Below are positions 33,147-41,412 of a stretch of DNA of 64,000 nucleotides, piece by piece (the stretch's first letter is position 1; every line of letters begins with the position of its first letter). The DNA is taken from the NCBI GenBank assembly GCA_947570615.1, contig CANOVJ010000003.1, forward strand, positions 1-64,000, in the 5' to 3' direction. The notes under the pieces were generated by a model. The model did no database searches. It was not told the DNA's origin and was given only the letters and a program-made list of their open reading frames with translations. The DNA comes from an uncultured Lachnospiraceae bacterium. GTDB lineage: Bacteria > Bacillota > Clostridia > Lachnospirales > Lachnospiraceae. The position numbers were made by a program, and so were the translations under genes.

Positions 33147-34706
33147 TCACTTCAACTCATAATACTCTGCCGTCAGTTCCCCGGTAACGCAGATCTTCTC
33201 ATAAGGCTTAACAGGGTACACGCCTGCGGTGACAGGCACAAGCCCGTCGTCAGCCAGCACCTCCAGAATACATTTATCCAGAACGATCTCCATGACAGAG
33301 CTCTGCTTCTGTGCTGTTTCATCTCCGGAGCCGGTTTCGCAGGTCTCTCCGGAGGCTTTCCGGGAGAGGCTCTTTAAAAGCCGGGGCACGTGGGTGCGTC
33401 CGTAGGCAGGCAGGGCGTAGGCCTCGCTGAAATCGTCCTGACCCGCCTGTGTGCGGTCAACGATGATCTCCGAATCGGTCACCCTGACGGCCAGCATCTC
33501 TCCCCGCTGGTTCTTGAACAGGACGGAGCCGGGCCCGTTCACAGTCACCTTAAGGCCAAAGCTGGGGGAACGTAGCCTGTTTTCTCCAGGAGAAAGGGGG
33601 AAGGAGCAGGCACGCAGGCTGTCCAGCCCCTCGAAGGAGAAGGTGATACGAAGCCCCTGCGGGGTGGAAACCAGCTTCATCCTTCTTCCAAGCGTCATCT
33701 TTCCGCGAAAGCCGCTGGTATCGCTGGGGGCGAAATTGGCGTAGTCCCAGTTATCCGCCCAGCCGATCATGACCTTTTCCTCCAGATTCTGGAAGGTGAC
33801 CGCGGCGTAGTTGTCGGTGCCGTAATCCAGAAGGAGAGGAACCTCACACTTTTGCGTATCGTGGAAGGTATCCCCGTCAAATTCGCCCACATAATACTGT
33901 GTGATATGGCTCATGCGGTCATAGACATCGTTGTTCTTCCCGATCTGCTCCCGGGGGAGGATCATGCTGATGACCAGCACCCACTTTTCTTTGGGGATGG
34001 AACCGGCGCTGTTGGAATCAGCCGTAGCGGCAGCATAGCTTTCGCCGGCTGAGCCGCCGATATCCTCCACGGGCAGCGGGAAGCAGTCGGGGCATTCGCA
34101 GACTCCGCCAAGACCGTGTTCTCCGGCCTTGAACTCTCCGGTCTTTTCCCAGCTTTTCAGGTCGTGGGAGGCGTAGAATTCCACGTGATCCCCGGCGGCC
34201 AGCACCAGAGAATAGCATTTTCTGACAGGATTCCAGAAAACCTTGGGATCCCGGAAGTCCTTCTGGCCGGGATTGGGGATAAGCGGATTGCCGTAGTATT
34301 TTTCAAAATGCTCATAGTCCGTGCTGTAGGCAAGGCTCTGATGCTCGGTGTGTTTTCCGTCCATGCTGTGATGGGTAAAGACCGCCAGCAGAGGCGGCTT
34401 TTCCTCACTGCCAAGGCCGGAGAGATTGTCCTGATCGTAGACGCAGGAGCCGGAGAAGATACAGCCCAGCTCATCCGGATACAGGGCGGTGGGAAGATGC
34501 TTCCAGTGGAGCAGATCTCCGGATACGGCATGCCCCCAGTGCATGGGGCCCCAGTGAGGAGCCAGAGGATAATACTGGTAAAAAAGATGATATTTACCGT
34601 TCAGGTATACCATCCCGTTGGGATCATTGGTCCAGTTGGCCGGAGGGGTGAAATGAACCGCGGGTCTGTAGTCGTAAACCTCTGCGGGTTTTGGAAATTT
34701 GCTCAT
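33147..34706 (-). CDS. GH32 beta-fructosidase / sucrose-6-phosphate hydrolase
   Basis: This 519-residue cytosolic protein has the five-bladed GH32 domain. The nucleophile is D28 in WTNDPNG, the stabiliser is Asp in FRDPKVFW, and the acid/base is Glu in the EC motif VCECPDCF. A C-terminal beta-sandwich follows from about residue 350. There is a Ser/Ala/Gly-rich insertion just after the EC motif. It cleaves terminal fructose from sucrose, sucrose phosphate or short fructans. GAGG precedes the ATG at 34706; an in-frame ATG at 34748 lies in the hairpin region. It is the last gene of the LacI-controlled operon. Confidence 0.92.
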   Translation of the reverse strand: MSKFPKPAEVYDYRPAVHFTPPANWTNDPNGMVYLNGKYHLFYQYYPLAPHWGPMHWGHAVSGDLLHWKHLPTALYPDELGCIFSGSCVYDQDNLSGLGSEEKPPLLAVFTHHSMDGKHTEHQSLAYSTDYEHFEKYYGNPLIPNPGQKDFRDPKVFWNPVRKCYSLVLAAGDHVEFYASHDLKSWEKTGEFKAGEHGLGGVCECPDCFPLPVEDIGGSAGESYAAATADSNSAGSIPKEKWVLVISMILPREQIGKNNDVYDRMSHITQYYVGEFDGDTFHDTQKCEVPLLLDYGTDNYAAVTFQNLEEKVMIGWADNWDYANFAPSDTSGFRGKMTLGRRMKLVSTPQGLRITFSFEGLDSLRACSFPLSPGENRLRSPSFGLKVTVNGPGSVLFKNQRGEMLAVRVTDSEIIVDRTQAGQDDFSEAYALPAYGRTHVPRLLKSLSRKASGETCETGSGDETAQKQSSVMEIVLDKCILEVLADDGLVPVTAGVYPVKPYEKICVTGELTAEYYELK

Positions 34707-34738
34707 ATTGTACCTCGATTTTTCTGAAAAGTTTTTCT

Positions 34739-34775
34739 GAAAAAGCAACCGGGTAAGCCGCGAAGGCTTACCCGG
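34739..34775 (-). terminator. Stem-loop between binding-protein and GH32 genes
   Basis: A perfect 11-bp stem (CCGGGTAAGCC / GGCTTACCCGG, 34749-34775) is followed on the minus strand by TTGCTTTTTC. It looks like a leaky terminator that would lower GH32 expression relative to the binding protein or protect the upstream message end. Confidence 0.7.
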
Positions 34776-34794
34776 TCACCGGCAAGTTTATCAG

Positions 34795-36627
34795 TTAATT
34801 GGATTTCATGCTTCTGTCAACAGCGGTCTGATAAATGGAAACGATATCGTTTACGCCGGCGGCCTCAAGCTCGCCAAGGTAAGCATTCCAGTTATCGTCC
34901 GTTACGCCTCCGGTTACCCACTGATTTACATATCTCTCAACAATGTCGGAAACGGTTTTCTGGATCTGAGCCAGTCTGGTCAGCTCGTCTACGGTCATCA
35001 TTACACGGGGAATGGCGTCGTACTCTTCCATAACCTCGTCCTTACCATTGACCTTCTGCCACTCGAGAAGCTGTACAGCGTCGTAAGCATATCCGGCAAC
35101 CGTCTCATAATACTCGTCCAGTACGATCATGGAACCACGGGCTGTGGTGGAGTTGGTACGTGCCTTACCGAAGTCTGCGTAGTCAGCGCCTTCCTGCTGA
35201 GCCACATATCTGCCCTGCTCGTCAAGAGGAGTTCTTAAGATGCCGTTCTCATCCTTCGCGTAGTTGTAACCCTCTGCACCCCAGTTGGACTGAATGGAGA
35301 TGGCGGGATCGCCTACCATGTAGTCCACGAATCTTGCGATCACGTGAGGGAATTTGCAGGTGGTGGTGATAGCGGTATCGGAGGAATCCTGTAACTCGGA
35401 GTAGTTGTTCAGGAAACCGATCTTACCGGCTTCGCCTTCCAGACGGGGGAGGGGAACATACTCGTCATGTACATCCAGGTTGGTGATCTCCTGGTCGGTC
35501 CAGGTACCGAAGCAGCCGATTCTCGCCACGTCTTCCTTAATCAGGGAAGTCTTGTAGGAAGCGCTCTCGTCAGCCTCGAAGGAGCCGTTCCAGATCAGGT
35601 TTTCATTGTAAAGCATGTTGAAGAACTCAGCGGTCTTTCTGAACGCTTCGTCCATAGCGGTAAAGGTTACCTTACCGTCGATCAGTCTTAAGTGGTCTGC
35701 GTAGGAGTTACCGCCGCAGTAGGAGTCAGCGCAGCCGAACGCGCCGGTAAAGCGGTAGAACATGTTGTAGGAACCGAAGCTGTCCTTTACGGCAAACCAT
35801 GTTGCCATGGGGATCTCATCGGCCTCGCCGTTTCCGTTTAAGTCGCCGCCGTCACGGAAAGCTTTTAAGCAGTCAACCCACTCGTCAACGGTGGTGGGAA
35901 CCTCTTTGCCTACCTGATCCAGCCAGGTCTTGTTGATCAGCAGAGGGCCGCCGGTGAGAACCAGACCGTACATCTCCTCGATGTAAGGGAAGCCGTATGT
36001 ATGGCCGTTGGGAGCGGTGATCTCTGCGCGGTAATTCGGATTGTCATCCAGAATTTTCTTTAAGTTGGGCATGTAGTCGTTGATCAGACCCTCGGTGGGA
36101 AGGAAGATATCCTGATCCGCATACTGCACTACGATGTTGCCGGACTTACCGTCACCGAAGTTCCAGAAGGCGTCGGGAAGATCCTCGCCGGAGGCCAGCA
36201 TCAGGTTGATCTTCTCCTGTGCGCCCTCGCTGGGGATGGTCTGCCAGTCAAACGCAACGCCGGTGTCCTCGAACCATTTCTGACACATGGCCAGCTCGCC
36301 TACGGGAACAACGCGGTCGGCGCTGTTGATGAAGAGCATGGAGATCTTTCCATATTTTTCTTCAAAGGCGGCCGGGTCCTTGATGATGGGGAGTGTGCCG
36401 TCCAGGGCGATGAGTCCTGCGTCTACGGCTTCCTGCTCCTCGGGGGTAAGTCCCGTATCCTCTGCGGATGTAGCGGAATCTACAGCTTCCTGAATGTCGT
36501 CCACGTTTTCCTGCGGAACAGTAGCGGAGCTGTTGTCAGAGCTGCCGGTGTCGCTTCCGCCGCAGCCTGAGAGCAGGCCTGCGATCATGGTGAGGGAAAG
36601 CAGAATTGAAACAAGTTTCTTTTTCAT
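34795..36627 (-). CDS. Sugar-binding lipoprotein of the fructan/sucrose ABC importer
   Basis: This 610-residue protein has a lipobox LLSGC (Cys 22), an acidic Ser-rich linker (23-70) and an LplA-like binding domain (AFWNFGDGKSGNIVVQYADQ; YGLVLTGGPLLINKTWLDQV; DGGDLNGNGEADEIPMATWF). The DLNGNGEADE loop looks like an EF-hand-type calcium site, as in alginate and oligosaccharide binders. AAGGAGG sets the start. It lies between the permease genes and GH32, so fructo-oligosaccharide or sucrose is the inferred ligand. Confidence 0.9.
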   Translation of the reverse strand: MKKKLVSILLSLTMIAGLLSGCGGSDTGSSDNSSATVPQENVDDIQEAVDSATSAEDTGLTPEEQEAVDAGLIALDGTLPIIKDPAAFEEKYGKISMLFINSADRVVPVGELAMCQKWFEDTGVAFDWQTIPSEGAQEKINLMLASGEDLPDAFWNFGDGKSGNIVVQYADQDIFLPTEGLINDYMPNLKKILDDNPNYRAEITAPNGHTYGFPYIEEMYGLVLTGGPLLINKTWLDQVGKEVPTTVDEWVDCLKAFRDGGDLNGNGEADEIPMATWFAVKDSFGSYNMFYRFTGAFGCADSYCGGNSYADHLRLIDGKVTFTAMDEAFRKTAEFFNMLYNENLIWNGSFEADESASYKTSLIKEDVARIGCFGTWTDQEITNLDVHDEYVPLPRLEGEAGKIGFLNNYSELQDSSDTAITTTCKFPHVIARFVDYMVGDPAISIQSNWGAEGYNYAKDENGILRTPLDEQGRYVAQQEGADYADFGKARTNSTTARGSMIVLDEYYETVAGYAYDAVQLLEWQKVNGKDEVMEEYDAIPRVMMTVDELTRLAQIQKTVSDIVERYVNQWVTGGVTDDNWNAYLGELEAAGVNDIVSIYQTAVDRSMKSN

Positions 36628-36662
36628 TTTGTCCTCCTTATGATATGAGTTGTTTTATTAAA

Positions 36663-36708
36663 GCATCCCGTTGCCAGGCCGGACTGCCGGCCCGGGCAGC
36701 GCAGGATG
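36663..36708 (-). other. Stem-loop between permease and binding-protein genes
   Basis: GCATCC/GGATG(T) outer arms enclose an inner GGCCGG-ACTG-CCGGCC stem (36677-36692). There is no U run. It is likely an mRNA processing or stability element that allows higher levels of the binding-protein message. Confidence 0.5.
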
Positions 36709-36745
36709 TTTTAAACGTAACGGGTTGAAAACTTTCTGCTGTGCA

Positions 36746-37663
36746 TCAGCCCTTTACAGCGCCGATGGTAACGCCCTTTGCGAAGTATTTCTGGATGAAG
36801 GGATAGACTGCCAGCAGAGGAACCGCGGATACCACCACGATACAGTATTTGAGCTGCTCCGCCAGCTTCTGCTTGGCGATCATGGCGTCGCCCGAGGAGC
36901 CCATCTGGTTGGCCTGGTTCATCAGAACCAGATTGCGCAGTACAACCTGCAGGGGCATTCTGCTGTCGTCCTGTAAGTACATCAGGGCGTTGAAGAACTG
37001 GTTCCACATGGCGGTTGCATAGAACAGGGCCATAACCGCTATGATGGTGCTCGAGAGAGGAATGGCGATCTTGAAGAAGAAACCAAAGTCCGAACATCCG
37101 TCCACCTTGGACGCCTCGAGCAGCTCATCCGGAATACCGGACTCGAAGAAGGAACGACACACGATCAGGTTGTAGGCGGATACCGCTACCGGGAGAACCA
37201 TGGCCCAGATGGAGTTGTAAATGCCAAGGCTCCTGATGGTCAGGTAGAGGGGAATGATACCGCCGCTGAAGAACATGGTAAAGGTAAATACAAAGATCAG
37301 TCCGCGCCTGCCCACCAGATCCTTTCTGGAGAGGGCATAGCCTGCGGGGATAGTGGCAATCAGGGATACGATTGTACCAACCACGGTGTAAAGAATGGTG
37401 TTTTTGTAGGAAGTCCACAGGGGCGTATAGGATAAGGTGGTCTTATAGCCTTCAAAGTAGGGCTTCACCGGATAGAACAGCACCCGGCCGGAGCTTACGA
37501 TGACCGGATCGGTCATGGAAGCGATCACAACATAATATAAGGGATAAACGATAACAATACAGACCAGCGCCATGATCGCTATATTAACTCCGTTGAAAAT
37601 CTTATCTCCGGTAGAGAGCTTCATTTTCGTCACAGGGACTGCCATGTTTTTATTTTTGCTCAT
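36746..37663 (-). CDS. Sugar ABC transporter permease (LplC type)
   Basis: This 305-residue protein has six predicted helices. The EAA-type loop reads LLEASKVDGCSDFGFFFKIA, and the C-terminus YPFIQKYFAKGVTIGAVKG is typical of the family. AGGAGG eight bases before the ATG sets the start. It pairs with the permease encoded 26 bases upstream. No ATPase gene is in the operon. Confidence 0.9.
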   Translation of the reverse strand: MSKNKNMAVPVTKMKLSTGDKIFNGVNIAIMALVCIVIVYPLYYVVIASMTDPVIVSSGRVLFYPVKPYFEGYKTTLSYTPLWTSYKNTILYTVVGTIVSLIATIPAGYALSRKDLVGRRGLIFVFTFTMFFSGGIIPLYLTIRSLGIYNSIWAMVLPVAVSAYNLIVCRSFFESGIPDELLEASKVDGCSDFGFFFKIAIPLSSTIIAVMALFYATAMWNQFFNALMYLQDDSRMPLQVVLRNLVLMNQANQMGSSGDAMIAKQKLAEQLKYCIVVVSAVPLLAVYPFIQKYFAKGVTIGAVKG

Positions 37664-37689
37664 TGAAATTTCCTCCTGTCTCTCAATAT

Positions 37690-38622
37690 TTAGAAGATAC
37701 TGATGTCGCTGACCTTCTTGGCAACCTTGTTGGCAATTACCAGAATGATGAAGTTGGCAACCGAGTTGAACAGACCAACCGCCGTAGCGAAGCTGTACTG
37801 TGCGGTCTGGAGACCTACCTTATATACATAGGTAGAAATCAGTTCGCTGACAGCCGTGTTGGAGCCGTTCTGCATCAGGTAAGCCTTCTCGTAGCCAACG
37901 TTCATGATGTTTCCGACCTGGAGGATCAGCATCAGGATAACAGTGGGCATGATCATGGGAATGTCTATGTAGAGCACTCTCTGGAACCGGGAAGCGCCGT
38001 CGATGGTGGCCGCCTCGTAGTAATCCGGGCTGATGGCTGTCAGGGCCGCGATGAAGATAACGGCGTTAAAGCCCATGGTCTGCCAGATGTTGGTTCCGAT
38101 AAACAGAGGTCTGAACCACTCCGGTACGGAGGTAAAGAGGATTTCCTTTCCGCCGGTAGCTCTGATGATTCCGTTCACTACGCCGTTGGCGGAGAAGAAT
38201 ACGGTAATCAGACTTACCACAACCACGTTTGACATGAAGTAAGGAGCGTAGCTGATGGTCTGGATGGCCTTCGTCGCCTTTTTGCTTCTGACCTGGTTGA
38301 GGAGCAGGGCGAAGATAACCGGGATGGGGAAAGCGATCACAAGACTTTCCAGGCTGACAACGATGGTGTTCTTGATCGCGTTCACGGCGATACTGGTACT
38401 GAAAAATTCTTTAAAATACCGAAACAGCGGGGTTGCCCAGGGGCTTCCCAGGATGCCTTCCCTGATTTTGTAATCCTTGAAGGCGATGATGACGCCGTAC
38501 ATGGGGTAGTACGCGAAAATGATTGCCCACAAAAGAGCGGGGATCAGAAGCACGTACAACTGCCAGCACTTCGACGCCTCTTTCAGATAGTACTTGAACA
38601 TTCCACTTTTGTTTTGTTTCAT
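37690..38622 (-). CDS. Sugar ABC transporter permease (LplB type)
   Basis: This 310-residue protein has six predicted helices, opening with YLKEASKCWQLYVLLIPALL and containing the EAA loop YYEAATIDGASRFQRVLYID. It is the first gene of the fructan/sucrose operon, with AGGAGG nine bases before the ATG at 38622 and a promoter at 38671-38699. Its closest counterpart in the window is the LplB-type permease at 22723. Confidence 0.9.
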   Translation of the reverse strand: MKQNKSGMFKYYLKEASKCWQLYVLLIPALLWAIIFAYYPMYGVIIAFKDYKIREGILGSPWATPLFRYFKEFFSTSIAVNAIKNTIVVSLESLVIAFPIPVIFALLLNQVRSKKATKAIQTISYAPYFMSNVVVVSLITVFFSANGVVNGIIRATGGKEILFTSVPEWFRPLFIGTNIWQTMGFNAVIFIAALTAISPDYYEAATIDGASRFQRVLYIDIPMIMPTVILMLILQVGNIMNVGYEKAYLMQNGSNTAVSELISTYVYKVGLQTAQYSFATAVGLFNSVANFIILVIANKVAKKVSDISIF

Positions 38623-38646
38623 AAAGTATATCCTCCTCATTTCATA

Positions 38647-38656
38647 ATGTGGAACA
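38647..38656 (-). promoter_or_regulatory. Candidate LacI operator half-site before the permease operon
   Basis: TGTTCCACAT (minus strand) lies just downstream of the predicted transcript start. It matches at nine of ten positions the TGTTCCATAT core found twice before the lacI-type gene. Position would allow repression by blocking elongation or initiation. Confidence 0.45.
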
Positions 38657-38670
38657 GAGCTTATATGAGT

Positions 38671-38699
38671 ATGATAGGTAAACAGGGATGAGTTGTCAA
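38671..38699 (-). promoter_or_regulatory. Sigma-A promoter of the fructan/sucrose operon
   Basis: On the minus strand TTGACA (38699-38694) and TATCAT (38676-38671) are separated by 17 bases, about 50 bases upstream of the first permease gene. Confidence 0.8.
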
Positions 38700-38790
38700 T
38701 GAAAAATATTCATTTCGTGTTTATGAACAGTTTAGGAAGTTTATTTTTGTTAAAAATGACGAAAGAATTATAAAAAAAATATAAAGAAAA

Positions 38791-38835
38791 AAAGTGAACC
38801 GATTCATATTTTTATGAAACAGTCCACTTTTTGTG
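38791..38835 (-). terminator. Terminator after the LacI-type gene
   Basis: On the minus strand an imperfect stem (AAAGTGGACTGTTTCAT paired with ATGAATCGGTTCACTTT) is followed by a run of T. It separates the regulator transcript from the operon promoter. Confidence 0.75.
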
Positions 38836-38858
38836 CAAGATTGGATTTCTGATTGTTC

Positions 38859-39824
38859 CTATGTTGTTCCACGCTTTTTCCAGATCACTGGAACGACGGT
38901 TTCCATTTCGGAGGGTTTTCCGCCATCCATCAGCTCTGCGAGCCTGTCGGCACAGACCCTGGCCAGCGCGGGACAGTCCTGTTCCACAACGGAAAGAGCC
39001 GGATGGCACAGCCGGGTGATCTCTGTTCCATCATATCCGATGATGCGGAGCTGTTCCGGAACCTTAAGCCCCATTTCAGATGCGATGGAGAGACAGCTCA
39101 GCGCCGCGATATCGTTGGTCATGCAGCCGTCCATGTCCCGGATCACGTTCCAGTAATCCCGTACCACGCTTCTGTCATAGGAGTAACCCATAAAGTTCCA
39201 GGGAGTCTGGACGGAGGTCACCTGACAGCCGTTGTCACGCAGAACCCTTTCCAGGACAGAGTGGCGGGTGGTGAGGCTGGTGCTTAAGTTCCCGCCCATA
39301 AACTGGATAACTCTCCGGCATCCGCTTTCAAGAAAAGCCTCCGCCGCCAGCCGGCCGCCCATGGCATGGTCGGAGTGAACCAGGGGGACGTCCTCCCCCC
39401 AGCGCCTGTCCATGGTGACGATGGCCCTTTTTCCCCGCCCGGAAAAGCCGCAGGGAGGATCCCCCAGGGCGATCAGGCCGCTGAGGATGCCCTCGTCCAG
39501 CATATCCAGCGCCTCGGACTGGTGGATATCATTGTTACAGTTATCGTAAATCAGGCATCTGTAGCCGCGCTCGTGCAGCTCTGTCTCAATGCAGTCTGTC
39601 ATTTTCGAAAAAAAAGGATGCTTCAGCAGTGGAAGCATGATGCCGATCGTCAGGGCCTTTACGGGCGGCCTGGCGGGGGACTCATATTCATATCCCATCT
39701 CATCCGCGGCGGCAATAATTTTTTCACGGGTAGCTTTGGCCGTATAGCCGGTGTCGCTCAAGGCTCTTGATACGGTACCCACTCCGACACCGGCTTTTCT
39801 GGCAACGTCTCTCATCGTTGTCAT
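38859..39824 (-). CDS. LacI-family transcriptional regulator of the fructan/sucrose locus
   Basis: This 321-residue protein has a LacI HTH and hinge (TMRDVARKAGVGVGTVSRAL; SDTGYTAKATREKIIAAADE) and a periplasmic-binding-like sensor domain (LTIGIMLPLLKHPFFSKMTD; RIIGYDGTEITRLCHPALSV). ATG at 39824 follows GAGAGGG; earlier in-frame ATGs give non-homologous residues. Two TGTTCCATATAG sites flank its promoter, consistent with autoregulation. It probably senses a fructoside or its phosphate and represses the operon to its left. Confidence 0.92.
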   Translation of the reverse strand: MTTMRDVARKAGVGVGTVSRALSDTGYTAKATREKIIAAADEMGYEYESPARPPVKALTIGIMLPLLKHPFFSKMTDCIETELHERGYRCLIYDNCNNDIHQSEALDMLDEGILSGLIALGDPPCGFSGRGKRAIVTMDRRWGEDVPLVHSDHAMGGRLAAEAFLESGCRRVIQFMGGNLSTSLTTRHSVLERVLRDNGCQVTSVQTPWNFMGYSYDRSVVRDYWNVIRDMDGCMTNDIAALSCLSIASEMGLKVPEQLRIIGYDGTEITRLCHPALSVVEQDCPALARVCADRLAELMDGGKPSEMETVVPVIWKKRGTT

Positions 39825-39844
39825 GTGGTGTATCCCTCTCTTCT

Positions 39845-39932
39845 TGTTCCATATAGTTCTGCTTTTAATATAGCATACAACATCTGGTGGCGGCAAGCAT
39901 AAAAAGGAACAAAGAAAGCCTGTTCCATATAG
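39845..39932. promoter_or_regulatory. Pair of TGTTCCATATAG sites around the lacI-type promoter
   Basis: The identical 12-mer TGTTCCATATAG occurs at 39845-39856 and 39921-39932. A minus-strand promoter (TTGCCG, 18 bases, TATATT) lies between them. Such spaced identical sites suit looping by a tetrameric LacI-type repressor. The right-hand site is also close to the promoter of the SleC-like gene. Confidence 0.5.
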
Positions 39933-39951
39933 GCACTTTGCTGTACGTCTG

Positions 39952-39960
39952 CATAAGATA
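39952..39960 (+). promoter_or_regulatory. Possible sigma-E/sigma-K type -10 box
   Basis: CATAAGATA fits the mother-cell sigma -10 consensus CATA-N3-TA and lies 28 bases before the SleC-like gene, with an AC dinucleotide at the -35 distance. Late sporulation expression would fit the gene product. Short consensus matches occur by chance. Confidence 0.35.
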
Positions 39961-39987
39961 TGATAAGCGCAAATACAGAGGTAAACC

Positions 39988-41256
39988 ATGCCCAATAATA
40001 TTTTACACAGTTCCCAGACAGATCAGACTTACACGGGAAAGCTCCAGATCAACGTGACCTCCACGCTGGGCCTGATTCCCATACAGGACGCCACGGTCAC
40101 CATTTCCTATACGGGTGTGCCGGATGTGACCGTCGAGAGGATAAATACCGACTCGTCCGGTCAGACGCAGCAGATCGATCTGCCTGCGCCGCCTCCGGAG
40201 TACAGCTTAAATCCTGTGGAACAACAGCCCTATTCGGAATACAATATCCAGGTGGAGGCGCCGGGCTATGAGCCGGTGATGGTCTCCGGAACGGAGATTC
40301 TGCCGGGGGTAACGGCCATACAGCCGGTTGAGCTTGCGCCTCTGGAGACCACAGAGGATACGGACGAGGTGGTGGTGATCCCCGACCACACGCTCTATGG
40401 CGAATATCCGCCCAAGATTCCCGAGGACGAGATCAAGCCCATGGATGAGAGCGGGGAGATTGTTCTGAGCAGGGTGGTCATACCGGAATTTGTGGTGGTC
40501 CACGACGGCACCCCTGACGATTCCACCGCCCCCAACTATTACGTCCGTTACAGAGATTATATCAAGAACGTGGTCTCCTCGGAGATCTACGCCACCTGGC
40601 CGGAGAGCACCATCTACGCCAACACCCTGGCCATCATGTCCTTTACCCTGAACAGGGTATATACGGAGTGGTACCGCAATAAGGGATATAATTTCACCAT
40701 AACGTCCTCCACCGCCTACGACCAGAAATGGATGCGGGGACGGAATTCTTATACCAACATCGACCGGATTGTGGACAGCATTTTCAACAATTATCTCTCC
40801 CGTCCCGGCGTGCGCCAGCCCATCTTTACCTCCTACTGCGACGGCAGACGGGTGACCTGCGACGGCCTGAGCCAGTGGGGATCAAAATATCTGGGGGAGG
40901 AGGGGTACACGCCCATCGACATTATCCGGTATTATTACGGCAGCGACATGTATATCAACTCGGCCCAGAGCGTTTCAGGAGTCCCCTCCTCCTGGCCCGG
41001 CTACAATCTGACCACAGGCTCCTCCGGGGATAAGGTCAGGCAGATACAGCAGCAGCTCAACCGCATCGCCCGCAATTACCCCGCCATTCCAACCATCACT
41101 GCCGACGGAATCTTTGGACCGGCCACGGCGGAGGCGGTGCGCGCCTTCCAGAGGATTTTCAACCTGCCCGTGAGCGGAATCGTGGATTTCCCCACCTGGT
41201 ACAGCATCTCAAATGTGTATGTGGCGGTGAGCCGGATTTCGGAGCCGGGCACGTGA
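39988..41256 (+). CDS. sleC: SleC-like spore cortex-lytic enzyme
   Basis: This 422-residue protein is the size of clostridial SleC. The N-terminal beta domain (LQINVTSTLGLIPIQDATVT; DLPAPPPEYSLNPVEQQPYS) matches the SleC propeptide. The centre (about 165-330) is a SpoIID/LytB-like lytic domain with WPESTIYANTLAIMSFTLNR and SYCDGRRVTCDGLSQWGS. The C-terminus is a peptidoglycan-binding domain (GDKVRQIQQQLNRIA; ITADGIFGPATAEAVRAFQR). SleC is stored as a zymogen in spores and degrades cortex on germination. There is no signal peptide, as expected for a protein made in the mother cell. No Csp activating protease gene is adjacent. Confidence 0.8.
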   Translation: MPNNILHSSQTDQTYTGKLQINVTSTLGLIPIQDATVTISYTGVPDVTVERINTDSSGQTQQIDLPAPPPEYSLNPVEQQPYSEYNIQVEAPGYEPVMVSGTEILPGVTAIQPVELAPLETTEDTDEVVVIPDHTLYGEYPPKIPEDEIKPMDESGEIVLSRVVIPEFVVVHDGTPDDSTAPNYYVRYRDYIKNVVSSEIYATWPESTIYANTLAIMSFTLNRVYTEWYRNKGYNFTITSSTAYDQKWMRGRNSYTNIDRIVDSIFNNYLSRPGVRQPIFTSYCDGRRVTCDGLSQWGSKYLGEEGYTPIDIIRYYYGSDMYINSAQSVSGVPSSWPGYNLTTGSSGDKVRQIQQQLNRIARNYPAIPTITADGIFGPATAEAVRAFQRIFNLPVSGIVDFPTWYSISNVYVAVSRISEPGT

Positions 41257-41341
41257 TACAGCTTACCGCAGGGGGAAGAAGCCTGACGGTTCTGTAAAAT
41301 CATAATGTGGGGGCCGCGGGCCTTTTTCGTCCGGAGTTTTG

Positions 41342-41370
41342 TTGAAAACAGGGAGAGTATATGCTAGAAT
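41342..41370 (+). promoter_or_regulatory. Sigma-A promoter of the binding-protein/kinase operon
   Basis: TTGAAA (41342-41347) and TAGAAT (41365-41370) are 17 bases apart, about 40 bases before the binding-protein gene. A GC-rich hairpin with a short T run just upstream (about 41308-41328) may end the SleC-like transcript. Confidence 0.75.
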
Positions 41371-41412
41371 AACCACTATACTTTGAAATGAAAACGGGGG
41401 AGAAGGCAGGAT

